64,000 bases of DNA from Streptomyces fagopyri. Its GTDB lineage: Bacteria; Actinomycetota; Actinomycetes; Streptomycetales; Streptomycetaceae. The notes under the pieces were generated by a model. It ran no database searches. It had not been told where the DNA came from and saw only the letters and a list, made by a program, of their open reading frames with translations. This document shows, in pieces, positions 44,983-52,683 of the stretch. The position numbers were made by a program, and so were the translations under genes. The stretch spans positions 7,378,001 through 7,442,000 of the forward strand of contig NZ_CP045643.1 in NCBI RefSeq assembly GCF_009498275.1, given 5' to 3'. Positions within the stretch are counted from its first letter, which is position 1. The number at the start of each line of letters is the position of its first letter.

Positions 44983-46263
44983 TCAGGCGTCGGCCGAGAG
45001 CTCTGGATCTGCGAGGGCATCGGCAAATCGCTCCTCAGAAGCGAGGGCGCGCAGGAGCGGGCCGACCAAGCGGCGGGTAACGGCGCCGGGAGCGTCATTG
45101 AGTTCGGCCCAGGTGGTTCCGGTCGCCTCCCTATAGGTGTCCTGGTCATAGCGGGTGGTGGAGCCGAAGCCGCCCCAGTTCTGCTGGCCGGAGTAGGGGC
45201 GACGACCACGAAGCCGGATGGCACCCACGGCGAGGGCCCAGTTCCCCACGTAGCCAGCCTCCTCGGCGGCGGCGAGCACGAGAGCGAGGCAGCGGCGAGT
45301 GAGGCTCACTGCCGAGGCATCGAAGATCATCTGGTCGCCGGAGTCGATCGCGTCCGAGAAACGGCTGGAGAACAGCCTCAGGCCGCCGTTCTCGAACACC
45401 TGCAGTTCGATCACGTCCTCCGCGCGGTAGCTGCCCTCGACGGGAGCGTATGCGCGGGCCTCCCCGAGATTGGTGGAGGCCCGGGCGGCGCCCCCGTTGC
45501 GTCGGTAGCCGTTGCCTGCGTCCAGGAGGTCCGGGGAGGCGTCGACGCCGGTCAGGATGGCGTTCAAGGCTGGAGTGTGGGCGCGCTGGATGAATTCGGC
45601 GAGTTTCACGTTCCAGCCATGTCCGCTGGTGAGCTTCAGGAGCATGTCCCGGCGGCCCGCCAGGGGATGAGCGACCAGGAAGAGGTGGGATTGCTCGCCG
45701 ACCTCGCGCAGCGGGTCCTGGTCGAATTCCCGCTGCAGCAGGGCGAGCGCGTCTTGTTCGGCCGACCGGCGCTGCTCGTGGAGGCGCGCGACCTCGGCGT
45801 CGGTAAGCACGTGCTTGGTCTTGTCATTGCGGCCGTAGTAGCGGCCGTCGACCATGTGGGGTGCCTGCGGGCTTGCCGGGACATGGACGAGGAGATAGCC
45901 CTGGGTGCGGTCCGCGTCGGTGGCGATGACCTCGGTGACGACGTTGAATGGCGGGTCGGGGATGGAGCGGGCGACGGAGTCGACCTTCTCCGCCAGGCCG
46001 TCCAGCGGCTGCGGCGTGAGGTTGAACGTGCGGTTGGGTTTATCCTCGCCGATACCGATGATCAGGGTTCCGCCGTCGATGGCGAACGAGGACAGGTCCT
46101 TGGCCAGTTCCTTGTTGTCGCCCTTGGTGACGAGCTCCTTCTTCACATCCAGACGACTCGACTCGTCGATAAGCCCGCCGTCGATGACGGACTGAAGATC
46201 GGCTTCGCTTTTGGGTGTCCATCGGGGGGTATCCGAGGAGAGGTAGATCGACGTCACGGGCAT
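44983..46263 (-). CDS. AlbA_2 (Schlafen-like) domain protein of the Ubl operon
   Basis: From ATG 46263 the protein is 426 aa (MPVTSIYLSSDTPRWTPKSE). Residues 36-130 form an AlbA_2/Schlafen-type domain (SSRLDVKKELVTKGDNKELA, LSSFAIDGGTLIIGIGEDK), a putative nucleic-acid or nucleotide-binding module. The remaining 290 residues have no motif I recognise. It is the last gene of the operon. In prokaryotic defence loci AlbA_2 proteins often act as sensors or effectors, so an effector role is inferred. An ATG at 46341 is an alternative start. Confidence 0.72.
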   Translation of the reverse strand: MPVTSIYLSSDTPRWTPKSEADLQSVIDGGLIDESSRLDVKKELVTKGDNKELAKDLSSFAIDGGTLIIGIGEDKPNRTFNLTPQPLDGLAEKVDSVARSIPDPPFNVVTEVIATDADRTQGYLLVHVPASPQAPHMVDGRYYGRNDKTKHVLTDAEVARLHEQRRSAEQDALALLQREFDQDPLREVGEQSHLFLVAHPLAGRRDMLLKLTSGHGWNVKLAEFIQRAHTPALNAILTGVDASPDLLDAGNGYRRNGGAARASTNLGEARAYAPVEGSYRAEDVIELQVFENGGLRLFSSRFSDAIDSGDQMIFDASAVSLTRRCLALVLAAAEEAGYVGNWALAVGAIRLRGRRPYSGQQNWGGFGSTTRYDQDTYREATGTTWAELNDAPGAVTRRLVGPLLRALASEERFADALADPELSADA

Positions 46264-46346
46264 CCCTACGACTCGTGCAGCAGATGCCTCCGTCCCGGAG
46301 GCGTTGACGGAGAGTATGACCATCTGCACCAACGGGCGCATTTGGA

Positions 46347-46362
46347 TTCCTGATATCAGGAA
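46347..46362. promoter_or_regulatory. Perfect 16-bp palindrome TTCCTGATATCAGGAA
   Basis: The palindrome sits between the JAMM-E1 stop (46392) and the AlbA_2 gene start. It could be a protein-binding operator for a separate promoter of the AlbA_2 gene, or a weak processing hairpin. Its AT-rich centre is unusual for this genome. Confidence 0.5.
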
Positions 46363-46391
46363 CCGCGGACCAGCCACCCGCTGGCCCGGGT

Positions 46392-47792
46392 TCACGACCG
46401 CATGTTCGTCGCGTGCCGGATCGCAAGTTCTCCGTTGGCGCCGCGCCCGAGGTTGCCAGTCGGAGTGCACCAGCGACAGCCGCTGTCCTGACGGGCATCT
46501 TGCAGATGGCGTTCGCGAATACGGGGGCGGTGAATGACTGATCCGAGGTCGTCATCGTCCTCGTGCAAGCTGGCGGATGCGAGAAGGAAGTGGGTCAGGG
46601 CCTCGCTGGCGGCGAGGGTGTTGAGGGGCATCACACTCGGCGCGGGAATTCCGGGGATGTAGCGGGCCTGTTCGCGTTCCGCGTCCGGGTGCATCTCGAT
46701 GGCGAGTTCGGTGCGGTCGATGAGCTGGTTGCACCAAAGACAGCCGACGCCCGGTGCGATGAGGCGGGTGGCGGTGTGGATCTGCCCGATCTCTCCGTCT
46801 CCGGTCACGGGGATCTTGACGCCGACCTGGGTCGCGGGGATGAGGTACTCGTGGACGGCCGCGTTGACCCAGTGTCGGGCAGCATGGCTGTCAGCAGCGA
46901 GAAAGATCCAATCGCACTGCACCAACTCGCGCAGGGCTTCGGGATGCTCCACCCGTCGCGGAACCGTGACCAGGCGGATCTGCGGATTGGCCCGCATGGC
47001 GTTCCGGGCGGCGAGTTCAGTCTTGGGCTTGTCGACGTCGCCGCGTTCGGCTGCGATCAAGCGGGGGAGGTTGGTCGCGTCGACGGTCTCACTGTCGATG
47101 AGGACGAGTTCCCCGGCGCCGAGTCGGGCGAGTTCTTCGACGAGGACGCTGCCGACGCCACCCAGGCCGACGACCGCGACGCGCAGGTGAGTGAGGGTTT
47201 CCTGCCCGCGGTCGCCGAGAAGCCGCGCCTGCCGGTCCCACAAAGGGTCGGAGGCCGTCGGCCGGGCGGGGTTCGGCCGCAGCCGGCGGAGGTTCCCGGC
47301 CGGGATGACGGTTTCGGCCAGCGGTGCGCGCGTGCCGTCGGAGAGCCATAGGTCGCCGGCGACAGCGTGCGGGGTGAGGACGAGTCCTCCGACGATCTGG
47401 TCGCTGATCTGCTGCAGTGTGGGGTAGCCGCGTTCGTGGCTGGCCAGGTCGACGCGGGAGAACTGGACGTTGTCGAGGCCGAAGTGGCAGTGGACAGCGA
47501 GGTAGGCGAGTTGTTCGTCGCGGGCGCGGACGATCGCGTCGCGTACGAATGTCGGGGACAGGGCCCGGTAGCCGGTCTCGCCAGGGACGTAGTCCTCCCC
47601 GTCCCGGGCGATGAGAAGTTCGCGGGCCAGAAGCCGCTGGCCTCGCGGGCCGTCGGCCTGGCCGGCGAGGATCACGGCACCGTGTTCGTCGCCGTCGGCG
47701 CGGAACAGATGCCGGGACAGGTCGTTCCAGAGGCGGGGCGGGAGGGTGAGGCTCCAGCCATCGGCCGGTGGGTTTACTGGTCGGCGAGCCAC
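46392..47792 (-). CDS. JAMM-protease/ThiF E1 fusion protein
   Basis: The 466-aa protein from GTG 47792 (AAAGGAT upstream) has two domains. Residues 15-160 are a JAB/JAMM metalloprotease (E36; H101-x-H103; S112-x-x-D115 in AVHCHFGLDNVQFSRVD). Residues 200-466 are a ThiF/E1 adenylating domain (VVGLGGVGSVLVEELARLG at 208, Asp233, NLPRL), with zinc-type Cys351/354 and Cys439/442. The expected roles are to adenylate the Ubl C-terminus and to process or deconjugate it. No separate catalytic thioester Cys is evident. It overlaps the E2-like gene by 19 bp. Confidence 0.85.
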   Translation of the reverse strand: MARRPVNPPADGWSLTLPPRLWNDLSRHLFRADGDEHGAVILAGQADGPRGQRLLARELLIARDGEDYVPGETGYRALSPTFVRDAIVRARDEQLAYLAVHCHFGLDNVQFSRVDLASHERGYPTLQQISDQIVGGLVLTPHAVAGDLWLSDGTRAPLAETVIPAGNLRRLRPNPARPTASDPLWDRQARLLGDRGQETLTHLRVAVVGLGGVGSVLVEELARLGAGELVLIDSETVDATNLPRLIAAERGDVDKPKTELAARNAMRANPQIRLVTVPRRVEHPEALRELVQCDWIFLAADSHAARHWVNAAVHEYLIPATQVGVKIPVTGDGEIGQIHTATRLIAPGVGCLWCNQLIDRTELAIEMHPDAEREQARYIPGIPAPSVMPLNTLAASEALTHFLLASASLHEDDDDLGSVIHRPRIRERHLQDARQDSGCRWCTPTGNLGRGANGELAIRHATNMRS

Positions 47793-48160
47793 CGGCGGAT
47801 CCTTTCGGCCTTGAGGGCGACGTTGTCCACGCCGGAGTCGCGGCGGTTGGATCGTCGGGAGATCTGCATCGCGGGGCGGTTCTGCCACGGGACCTGCTGG
47901 ATGGCCGGTCCGTGCGGCTGGCCGTCAGCGCGGGTGAGGACGCCGGTGTAGTGGGGGTAGATGTCGGCGTCCGGGTAGGCCGCGCTGATCTGGAAGCCGA
48001 GCCACGTGACCGAGGAGGTGTAGGCGGTGCCGACCGGCACCTCCTCGACGGTCACGAATACCCCGCCGGCGCCGTCCGTCACGACCTCGACCGGATGACC
48101 GGCGAAGTGGAGACGGACGGCCTCGACGGCTTCGGCGACTGCCGGAGCGAGGGTGATCAC
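47774..48160 (-). CDS. E2-like protein, prokaryotic E2 family E type
   Basis: The 128-aa protein starts at GTG 48160, overlapping the Ubl stop (GTGA). The UBC-like core VEVVTDGAGGVFVTVEEVPV, ISAAYPDADIYPHY and the end MQISRRSNRRDSGVDNVALK ... RIRRWL align by eye with Prok-E2_E members found in multiubiquitin operons. There is no cysteine anywhere in the sequence, so it cannot form a classical E2 thioester. It may act as a scaffold or use another chemistry. Directly followed by the JAMM-E1 gene. Confidence 0.75.
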   Translation of the reverse strand: MITLAPAVAEAVEAVRLHFAGHPVEVVTDGAGGVFVTVEEVPVGTAYTSSVTWLGFQISAAYPDADIYPHYTGVLTRADGQPHGPAIQQVPWQNRPAMQISRRSNRRDSGVDNVALKAERIRRWLADQ

Positions 48161-48435
48161 GAGTTGTCGTCCGGCGGGACGGCCAGGAACTCCTGGTGCG
48201 CGTGGACGTGGACGGTCTTGTTGTCGTCCACGACCTGGTAGCGGCCGTTGCCCTGGCGGACAGAGAGCTGGAAGCCCTCGTCGATCGGCAGTCCCTTCGT
48301 GATCGCGGCCCTCTTGATCTCCAGGCCCGTGGCCTCGTGGTCCGGGAGGACCACCGGGCGGCCGTTCACCGTCACGGTGACGGTGTGCGGTCGGGGCGGA
48401 GCCGCCTCCGCGGCCACCTCGTTGGAACCCGTCAT
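48157..48435 (-). CDS. Ubiquitin-like protein (multiubiquitin domain, single copy)
   Basis: The 92-aa protein begins MTGSNEVAAEAAPPRPHTVT. One ubiquitin-like domain follows (VTVTVNGRPVVLPDHEATGL, EIKRAAITKGLPIDEGFQLS, GRYQVVDDNKTVHVHAHQEF), matching the multiubiquitin family. It ends PPDDNS with no terminal glycine, unlike ubiquitin or SUMO, so it is either unprocessed or used differently. The ATG at 48435 has AGAGG upstream. First gene of the Ubl-E2-JAMM/E1-AlbA_2 operon and the presumed modifier. Confidence 0.82.
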   Translation of the reverse strand: MTGSNEVAAEAAPPRPHTVTVTVNGRPVVLPDHEATGLEIKRAAITKGLPIDEGFQLSVRQGNGRYQVVDDNKTVHVHAHQEFLAVPPDDNS

Positions 48436-48607
48436 TGACGTGCCTCTTTTCCTCGGGCGAGCCGGACCCTGACCGGGCACGACCATCGCGACTTCGTTTC
48501 GGTGCGTCGAAAGTCAAACACTCTGCGATCAAGGTAACACGCCCGCGTTCTGGATGTCGAACACCGATTGAAAGTAGACTGACCACCCGATACCGAGGAG
48601 GAGGGCG
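48436..48607. promoter_or_regulatory. Divergent promoter between Ubl operon and XRE/ImmA pair
   Basis: On the plus strand TAGACT (48575-48580) is a good -10 for the XRE gene, with GAGGAGGAGGG before its ATG. Two related sites, TCGAAAGTCAAAC (about 48508) and TTGAAAGTAGACT (48568-48580), are candidate operators. The second covers the -10, so the XRE protein could repress both directions. Confidence 0.5.
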
Positions 48608-48994
48608 ATGGCCCGGACCCGCGTGAACGTGTCCGCCTTGTATGCGGCTCTCGACGCCGCGAGGACCAAGAAGGAACTTTCATGGCGGCAGCTGGCCGCC
48701 GCGGTGGGTGTCAGTCCTTCGACCATGACGCGCATGGCCAATGGAAACCGCCCGGACGTGGACGCCTTCGCGGCTCTCGTGCGGTGGCTCGGCATGCCCG
48801 CCGAGACCTTCATGGTGGACCCAGAGGGCGACCAGCTGGAAACCCGGGCAGAGGAGCCGGAGTTGATGGCGCAGTTGGCACCGTTGCTGAGGGCTCGTGG
48901 CGATCTGGGTGCCGAAGACGTGAAGTACTTGGAAGAGGTGATCGGCGCCGCAATGCGCCGATTCGCCTCCGATCGGGAAGCCCGTTCGAGGTGA
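48608..48994 (+). CDS. XRE-family HTH regulator
   Basis: The 128-aa protein has an HTH_3 domain at residues 10-70 (LDAARTKKELSWRQLAAAVG, VSPSTMTRMANGNRPDVDAF), then a helical C-terminus. It is paired with an ImmA/IrrE protease 3 bp downstream, an arrangement in which the protease cleaves the repressor on a signal. It is divergent from the Ubl operon and is the probable switch for it. The ATG has a very strong GAGGAGGAGG ribosome-binding site. Confidence 0.88.
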   Translation: MARTRVNVSALYAALDAARTKKELSWRQLAAAVGVSPSTMTRMANGNRPDVDAFAALVRWLGMPAETFMVDPEGDQLETRAEEPELMAQLAPLLRARGDLGAEDVKYLEEVIGAAMRRFASDREARSR

Positions 48995-48997
48995 CGC

Positions 48998-49594
48998 ATG
49001 GGTCAGCGGTGGACCAAGAAAGCTCTCCAGGATCTCGCGCTTGACGTCCGCCGGGAGATAGACGCTGGGCCGAATAGCCGGCTCGATCTCACGCAGTTGG
49101 CTGGCGAGTACGGGGTCCCGGTGTATGCGATGAGCGATCTCGGTGCCAGCGGTTGCTCAACCGAGGCTCTGGACCACTTCACTCTGCGACGACCCGAGGC
49201 ATGGTCGGCCGCCCTGGTGCCAGTAGGAACCGCACGGCTCATCGTGGAGAACTGCGCTCACACGCTCCAGCGGCGCCGGTCGAATGTGGCGCACGAGATG
49301 TCGCATCTCATCCTGGAGCACGAGTTCGAAGGCATCCTCTTCGCGGACGGCGGCTGCCGTGAGCTGGGCCCCGAGATGGCAGTGAAGGAGCGCCAGGCGA
49401 GCGACCTCTCAGGGGAGCTTCTCATCCCGATGTCGGCGGCGATCGCAGCCGCGCTGGCGAAAAAGTCTGACGAAGAGGTGGCGGAGCAATTCGACGTGAG
49501 TGTGCGCTTCGCCGCTTGGCGCATGAATGCCTCAGGCGCTCGGAAGATCGCTCAGCGAACCCTTCAGAAGCGGGCGGCGGGAAGCCGTCGCTAG
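48998..49594 (+). CDS. ImmA/IrrE-family metallopeptidase
   Basis: The 198-aa protein has the zinc motif HExxH (NVAHEMSHLILEHEF, residues 97-109) of ImmA/IrrE peptidases. These cleave partner XRE repressors, as in ICEBs1 ImmA/ImmR. It starts 4 bp after the XRE stop, so the pair is an operon. Its last 63 bp overlap the end of the converging tniQ gene on the other strand, a very tight join between cargo and transposition module. Confidence 0.88.
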   Translation: MGQRWTKKALQDLALDVRREIDAGPNSRLDLTQLAGEYGVPVYAMSDLGASGCSTEALDHFTLRRPEAWSAALVPVGTARLIVENCAHTLQRRRSNVAHEMSHLILEHEFEGILFADGGCRELGPEMAVKERQASDLSGELLIPMSAAIAAALAKKSDEEVAEQFDVSVRFAAWRMNASGARKIAQRTLQKRAAGSRR

Positions 49595-51454
49595 CGAGTC
49601 GGCACCACATCCGGCTGCATCGACACTGCTGGCCAGGCTTTCGGCGTACTCGGAGAGAATGCGCGCGAGAGCGGCATAGTGCGGGGACCCGTCTGGGCGG
49701 GTCAACTGGAACCAGGTGGTGTTGCGCCGTGCGGCCCAGGCGCGCTGGACTGCCTCCGGTTGCGATTCCTCGATCGGGCGAGGGGCAAAGAGATGCTCGC
49801 CTTGAGTGATGTGGGCCCAGACGTAGACGGATGCGGCTTGACGTTTTCTGTCGTCGAGGACGGGCTGTTTGGGGCCTCGGGTGGGTGGGAGCCTGGAGTT
49901 CAGCTCTTCCCAGGTATTTGGGTCCAAGCTCCATCCGGACAGCGCTTGCCGCCGGTGCTGGTAGTCGATGGGGGCTGGCAGCGACTCGATCTGCTCGGCG
50001 AGTGTTCGCAGTGCTCGCTCGAAGGCGAGTGGATCTTGTTGGGTGCGGGCCCAGCGGTGAACGTCAGTGGCTCGGGTGTATTGCAATCGACTGGGGTTGA
50101 CCCCCAGAAAGATGGCCGCGTCCCCCAGTGAGCCGCCTGCAACCATCTGCACCAGGCGGACGGCTGCTGTGCGGCGGAGGATCTTGGGGGTGAGTCCCGT
50201 GAACGCACTGAAGCAGCTCTGAAACCAGTCGTGTTGAAGATACGCCGGAATATGTTCCGGAGAAATCCCTCCCGCAAAATATGGCGCTTTACGTCTGTCT
50301 GGCCCCGCCGAGCGGCGGAAGGTGCGCACGAGGGGTTCAGCAGCTTTTCGCAGCCTTGCGGAACATGCCTCATCTGCTTTTTCGAACACGCTCACCCAAG
50401 GGCCGGGATGGTCCGCGCGGACGCGACCTGCCTCAATCAGCGGGGAGAGCGCATCCTGAAGGTCTTCCATGGCCAGCAGGCGATCGGCTCCTTCCACGAG
50501 GCCCGCGCCGACCTGTGCATCCTCAGGCGGGGCACCGATGATGCTGAGCATGCGCGTAGATGATCCGAGCCGCTGCCGACGCATCTCGAAGTGCTGGTCG
50601 GACGCCTCGGCCAGTTCTGGCCGGATATATGAACGCGCCGTGGGCCAGGTTGTACTGATCAGTGTGGCAACGAGCCGCAGATCAGTGAAGTAGCGCCTGG
50701 CCTCGGCTGCCGACGCATCGGGATGCAGTCTGCTGAGCAAGCGCTGTTGGAGAGTCAACAACTCTGCGGGCACTCTCATTTGCTTGGGATTGCACGGTTC
50801 TTGATCCAACCTCCAGCCGCACGGAGAATCCGAACGGTTGGCCCGTTCGGAGGGACGCTGAGGGACCCGGCATTGCGCAGGATGGTATCCAACGAGGCCA
50901 AAGCGACCGATAAGCCTGCCGCGCGCGCTGTCGATGATTGCTGTGTGGCAATTGGGGCACGTGTGTTGGAGGAACATGTGATGTTCCGTGCAGAGGAAGG
51001 CGATCGGCAGGCGCCAGATTTTCCGCCAGGGACCTCCATGCTGGTTCTGGATCGGCGAACCATCGCCCGCCAAGCAACGGGGGCAGTATCGGGCGGTTGC
51101 GTGGAAGAGCCAGCTGTCTCTGAGCGGCCGGGTGGCCGCTTCGGAGCGCAACGCGTTGGCGACCGGCGGGTAGTGGTTCCTCCATGGTGCCAGGGTCAGC
51201 GATGCAGTTTCGGAAGCGGTGAGCCGGGTGGCTGCTGCGAAGGAAGCTGCCGTTTGTGGGGGCAGGGCCGTTGAAAGCGAGGCCGCAGCTGAGAGGACCC
51301 CGTGAACATTCGACTCGGCAAGGGTGGTGCGCCGTATGACGCGGCCGGAGGAAATGCCAAGCCGATGGGCGAGGCGGAGGACGTAACCGGTGATGGATTC
51401 CTCAGGCAAAGGCACGAGGCTGCGGGGAAGCGGTTCGATGTCCACTGCTCTCAC
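49532..51454 (-). CDS. tniQ: TniQ-family transposon targeting protein
   Basis: The 640-aa protein has an N-terminal TniQ domain (LPRSLVPLPEESITGYVLRL AHR region). The zinc-finger series is Cys124-x-x-Cys127 (YCPRC), Cys155/His158 and Cys166-x-x-Cys169 (CPNC). It is longer than typical TniQ and in the range of TnsD, which binds a specific target DNA and recruits the ATPase. GTG start overlaps the tniB stop (GTGA). Whether it recognises a site near argC is an open question. Confidence 0.85.
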   Translation of the reverse strand: MRAVDIEPLPRSLVPLPEESITGYVLRLAHRLGISSGRVIRRTTLAESNVHGVLSAAASLSTALPPQTAASFAAATRLTASETASLTLAPWRNHYPPVANALRSEAATRPLRDSWLFHATARYCPRCLAGDGSPIQNQHGGPWRKIWRLPIAFLCTEHHMFLQHTCPNCHTAIIDSARGRLIGRFGLVGYHPAQCRVPQRPSERANRSDSPCGWRLDQEPCNPKQMRVPAELLTLQQRLLSRLHPDASAAEARRYFTDLRLVATLISTTWPTARSYIRPELAEASDQHFEMRRQRLGSSTRMLSIIGAPPEDAQVGAGLVEGADRLLAMEDLQDALSPLIEAGRVRADHPGPWVSVFEKADEACSARLRKAAEPLVRTFRRSAGPDRRKAPYFAGGISPEHIPAYLQHDWFQSCFSAFTGLTPKILRRTAAVRLVQMVAGGSLGDAAIFLGVNPSRLQYTRATDVHRWARTQQDPLAFERALRTLAEQIESLPAPIDYQHRRQALSGWSLDPNTWEELNSRLPPTRGPKQPVLDDRKRQAASVYVWAHITQGEHLFAPRPIEESQPEAVQRAWAARRNTTWFQLTRPDGSPHYAALARILSEYAESLASSVDAAGCGADSLATASRRPLLKGSLSDLPSA

Positions 51455-52683
51455 CCAACATCCTTCGTGGCCGCAGGTCCGCGATCATCGAAGACAGTAT
51501 TGCGGCGGCGCCTACTTGTGTCGTGGCGAGGCGGAACGGGAGGCACCTCGCCAGCTCCAGGGTCCCGGCCGGGCGCCCCAGCCAGGTCGATGGTGATGTT
51601 CTCCAGGAGCTGTTCCGTCAGCCGCTCCTTCCCGGTCTCGATGGCGTCACGACACCCGTCTTCCATCAACCGTTCGAGCAGACCGACGACACCGTCGGTC
51701 CGCTGATAGAGGTATTCGGGCATGGTGCCTGCAGTGAGCATCCCCTCGGGGGCGTTCATGAGGCGCAGTTCGTTCTCGACGCCGGCCAGGTGATCGATCC
51801 AGGCGGCTATCTGGTCGTCGGTGTCGTAGCGGAAGCGGTCGAGTTCGACGAGGTCGAAGCGGCGTTCCGTCTGGGTCGCTTCCAGGCCATGGATGTTGGC
51901 ATGCCTCGACGGAGGCATGACTACCTGCCCGGTCCGGGGGTCGTGCCGGCCTTCCCGCAAGAGGCCAGAGGCTGGGATGTCGACTCCGACCAGCACCAGG
52001 GTGACGTTCATGCTCATGAACGCGCGGATGAGATCGAGGGTGTCCTGGTCGTCGGCGCGGTGCATGCGGAGTCTGGTGATGTCGTCCAGCAGCAGGGCCT
52101 TCGTGCCATGGTCATGCAAAGAGGCGGCGACTTGGCGGACCAGGTCGGGCAGGTCCATGTTCGTCGTTTCAGCGCCGTAGAAGCTCAAGATCGCCTTGCA
52201 GGTGCTCTTCGGTTTCGCGGTCACGGGGGTCTGGACATAGGCAACCGGAGCGTGCAGATCACGAGTTCCTAGCAGTGCGTCGGGGTTGAGGTTGTGGTGC
52301 AGGGCAAGCCACCGGTCCTCGAAGGCGGCGGCGACCTCGCATGTGGATTCGGTCTTCCCCTGATAACCCCCGCCAGTGATCATCACTCCGGCGCGAGTGG
52401 TGGGCTTGTGCTTGAGCGCGTTGCTCTCGATGCGGCCGTTCAGCAGCTTCGCAACGGCTCGGCTCATGGGCGTGTCCAGCAACGGGAGATTGGCGTGGGT
52501 GGCTGCCCGGTGCAGGTCGTGCAGCGTCCGCCGCCGAGCACTCAATGCCCGCCAGGCGGCCCGGTCGAGCCGGGGTGCCGGCTTGAAGATGTCCCGGGAG
52601 GTTCGCCAGGACTGCCAGCCCGCCGCGGTGTCCCGCTGCGGCGGTGGGCCGGGGAGGATGAAGGGAATCGCGCTGTCCGTCAC
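51451..52683 (-). CDS. tniB: TniB/TnsC-like AAA+ ATPase
   Basis: The 410-aa protein carries Walker A GGGYQGKT (residues 104-111) and Walker B ALLLDD (196-201), and is recognisable as a TniB/TnsC transposition regulator. Such ATPases form filaments on target DNA and link TniQ to the transposase. The tail is basic and disordered (DTSRRRRNTVFDDRG). The start overlaps the transposase stop by 4 bp; its own stop overlaps the tniQ start. Confidence 0.87.
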   Translation of the reverse strand: MTDSAIPFILPGPPPQRDTAAGWQSWRTSRDIFKPAPRLDRAAWRALSARRRTLHDLHRAATHANLPLLDTPMSRAVAKLLNGRIESNALKHKPTTRAGVMITGGGYQGKTESTCEVAAAFEDRWLALHHNLNPDALLGTRDLHAPVAYVQTPVTAKPKSTCKAILSFYGAETTNMDLPDLVRQVAASLHDHGTKALLLDDITRLRMHRADDQDTLDLIRAFMSMNVTLVLVGVDIPASGLLREGRHDPRTGQVVMPPSRHANIHGLEATQTERRFDLVELDRFRYDTDDQIAAWIDHLAGVENELRLMNAPEGMLTAGTMPEYLYQRTDGVVGLLERLMEDGCRDAIETGKERLTEQLLENITIDLAGAPGRDPGAGEVPPVPPRHDTSRRRRNTVFDDRGPAATKDVG

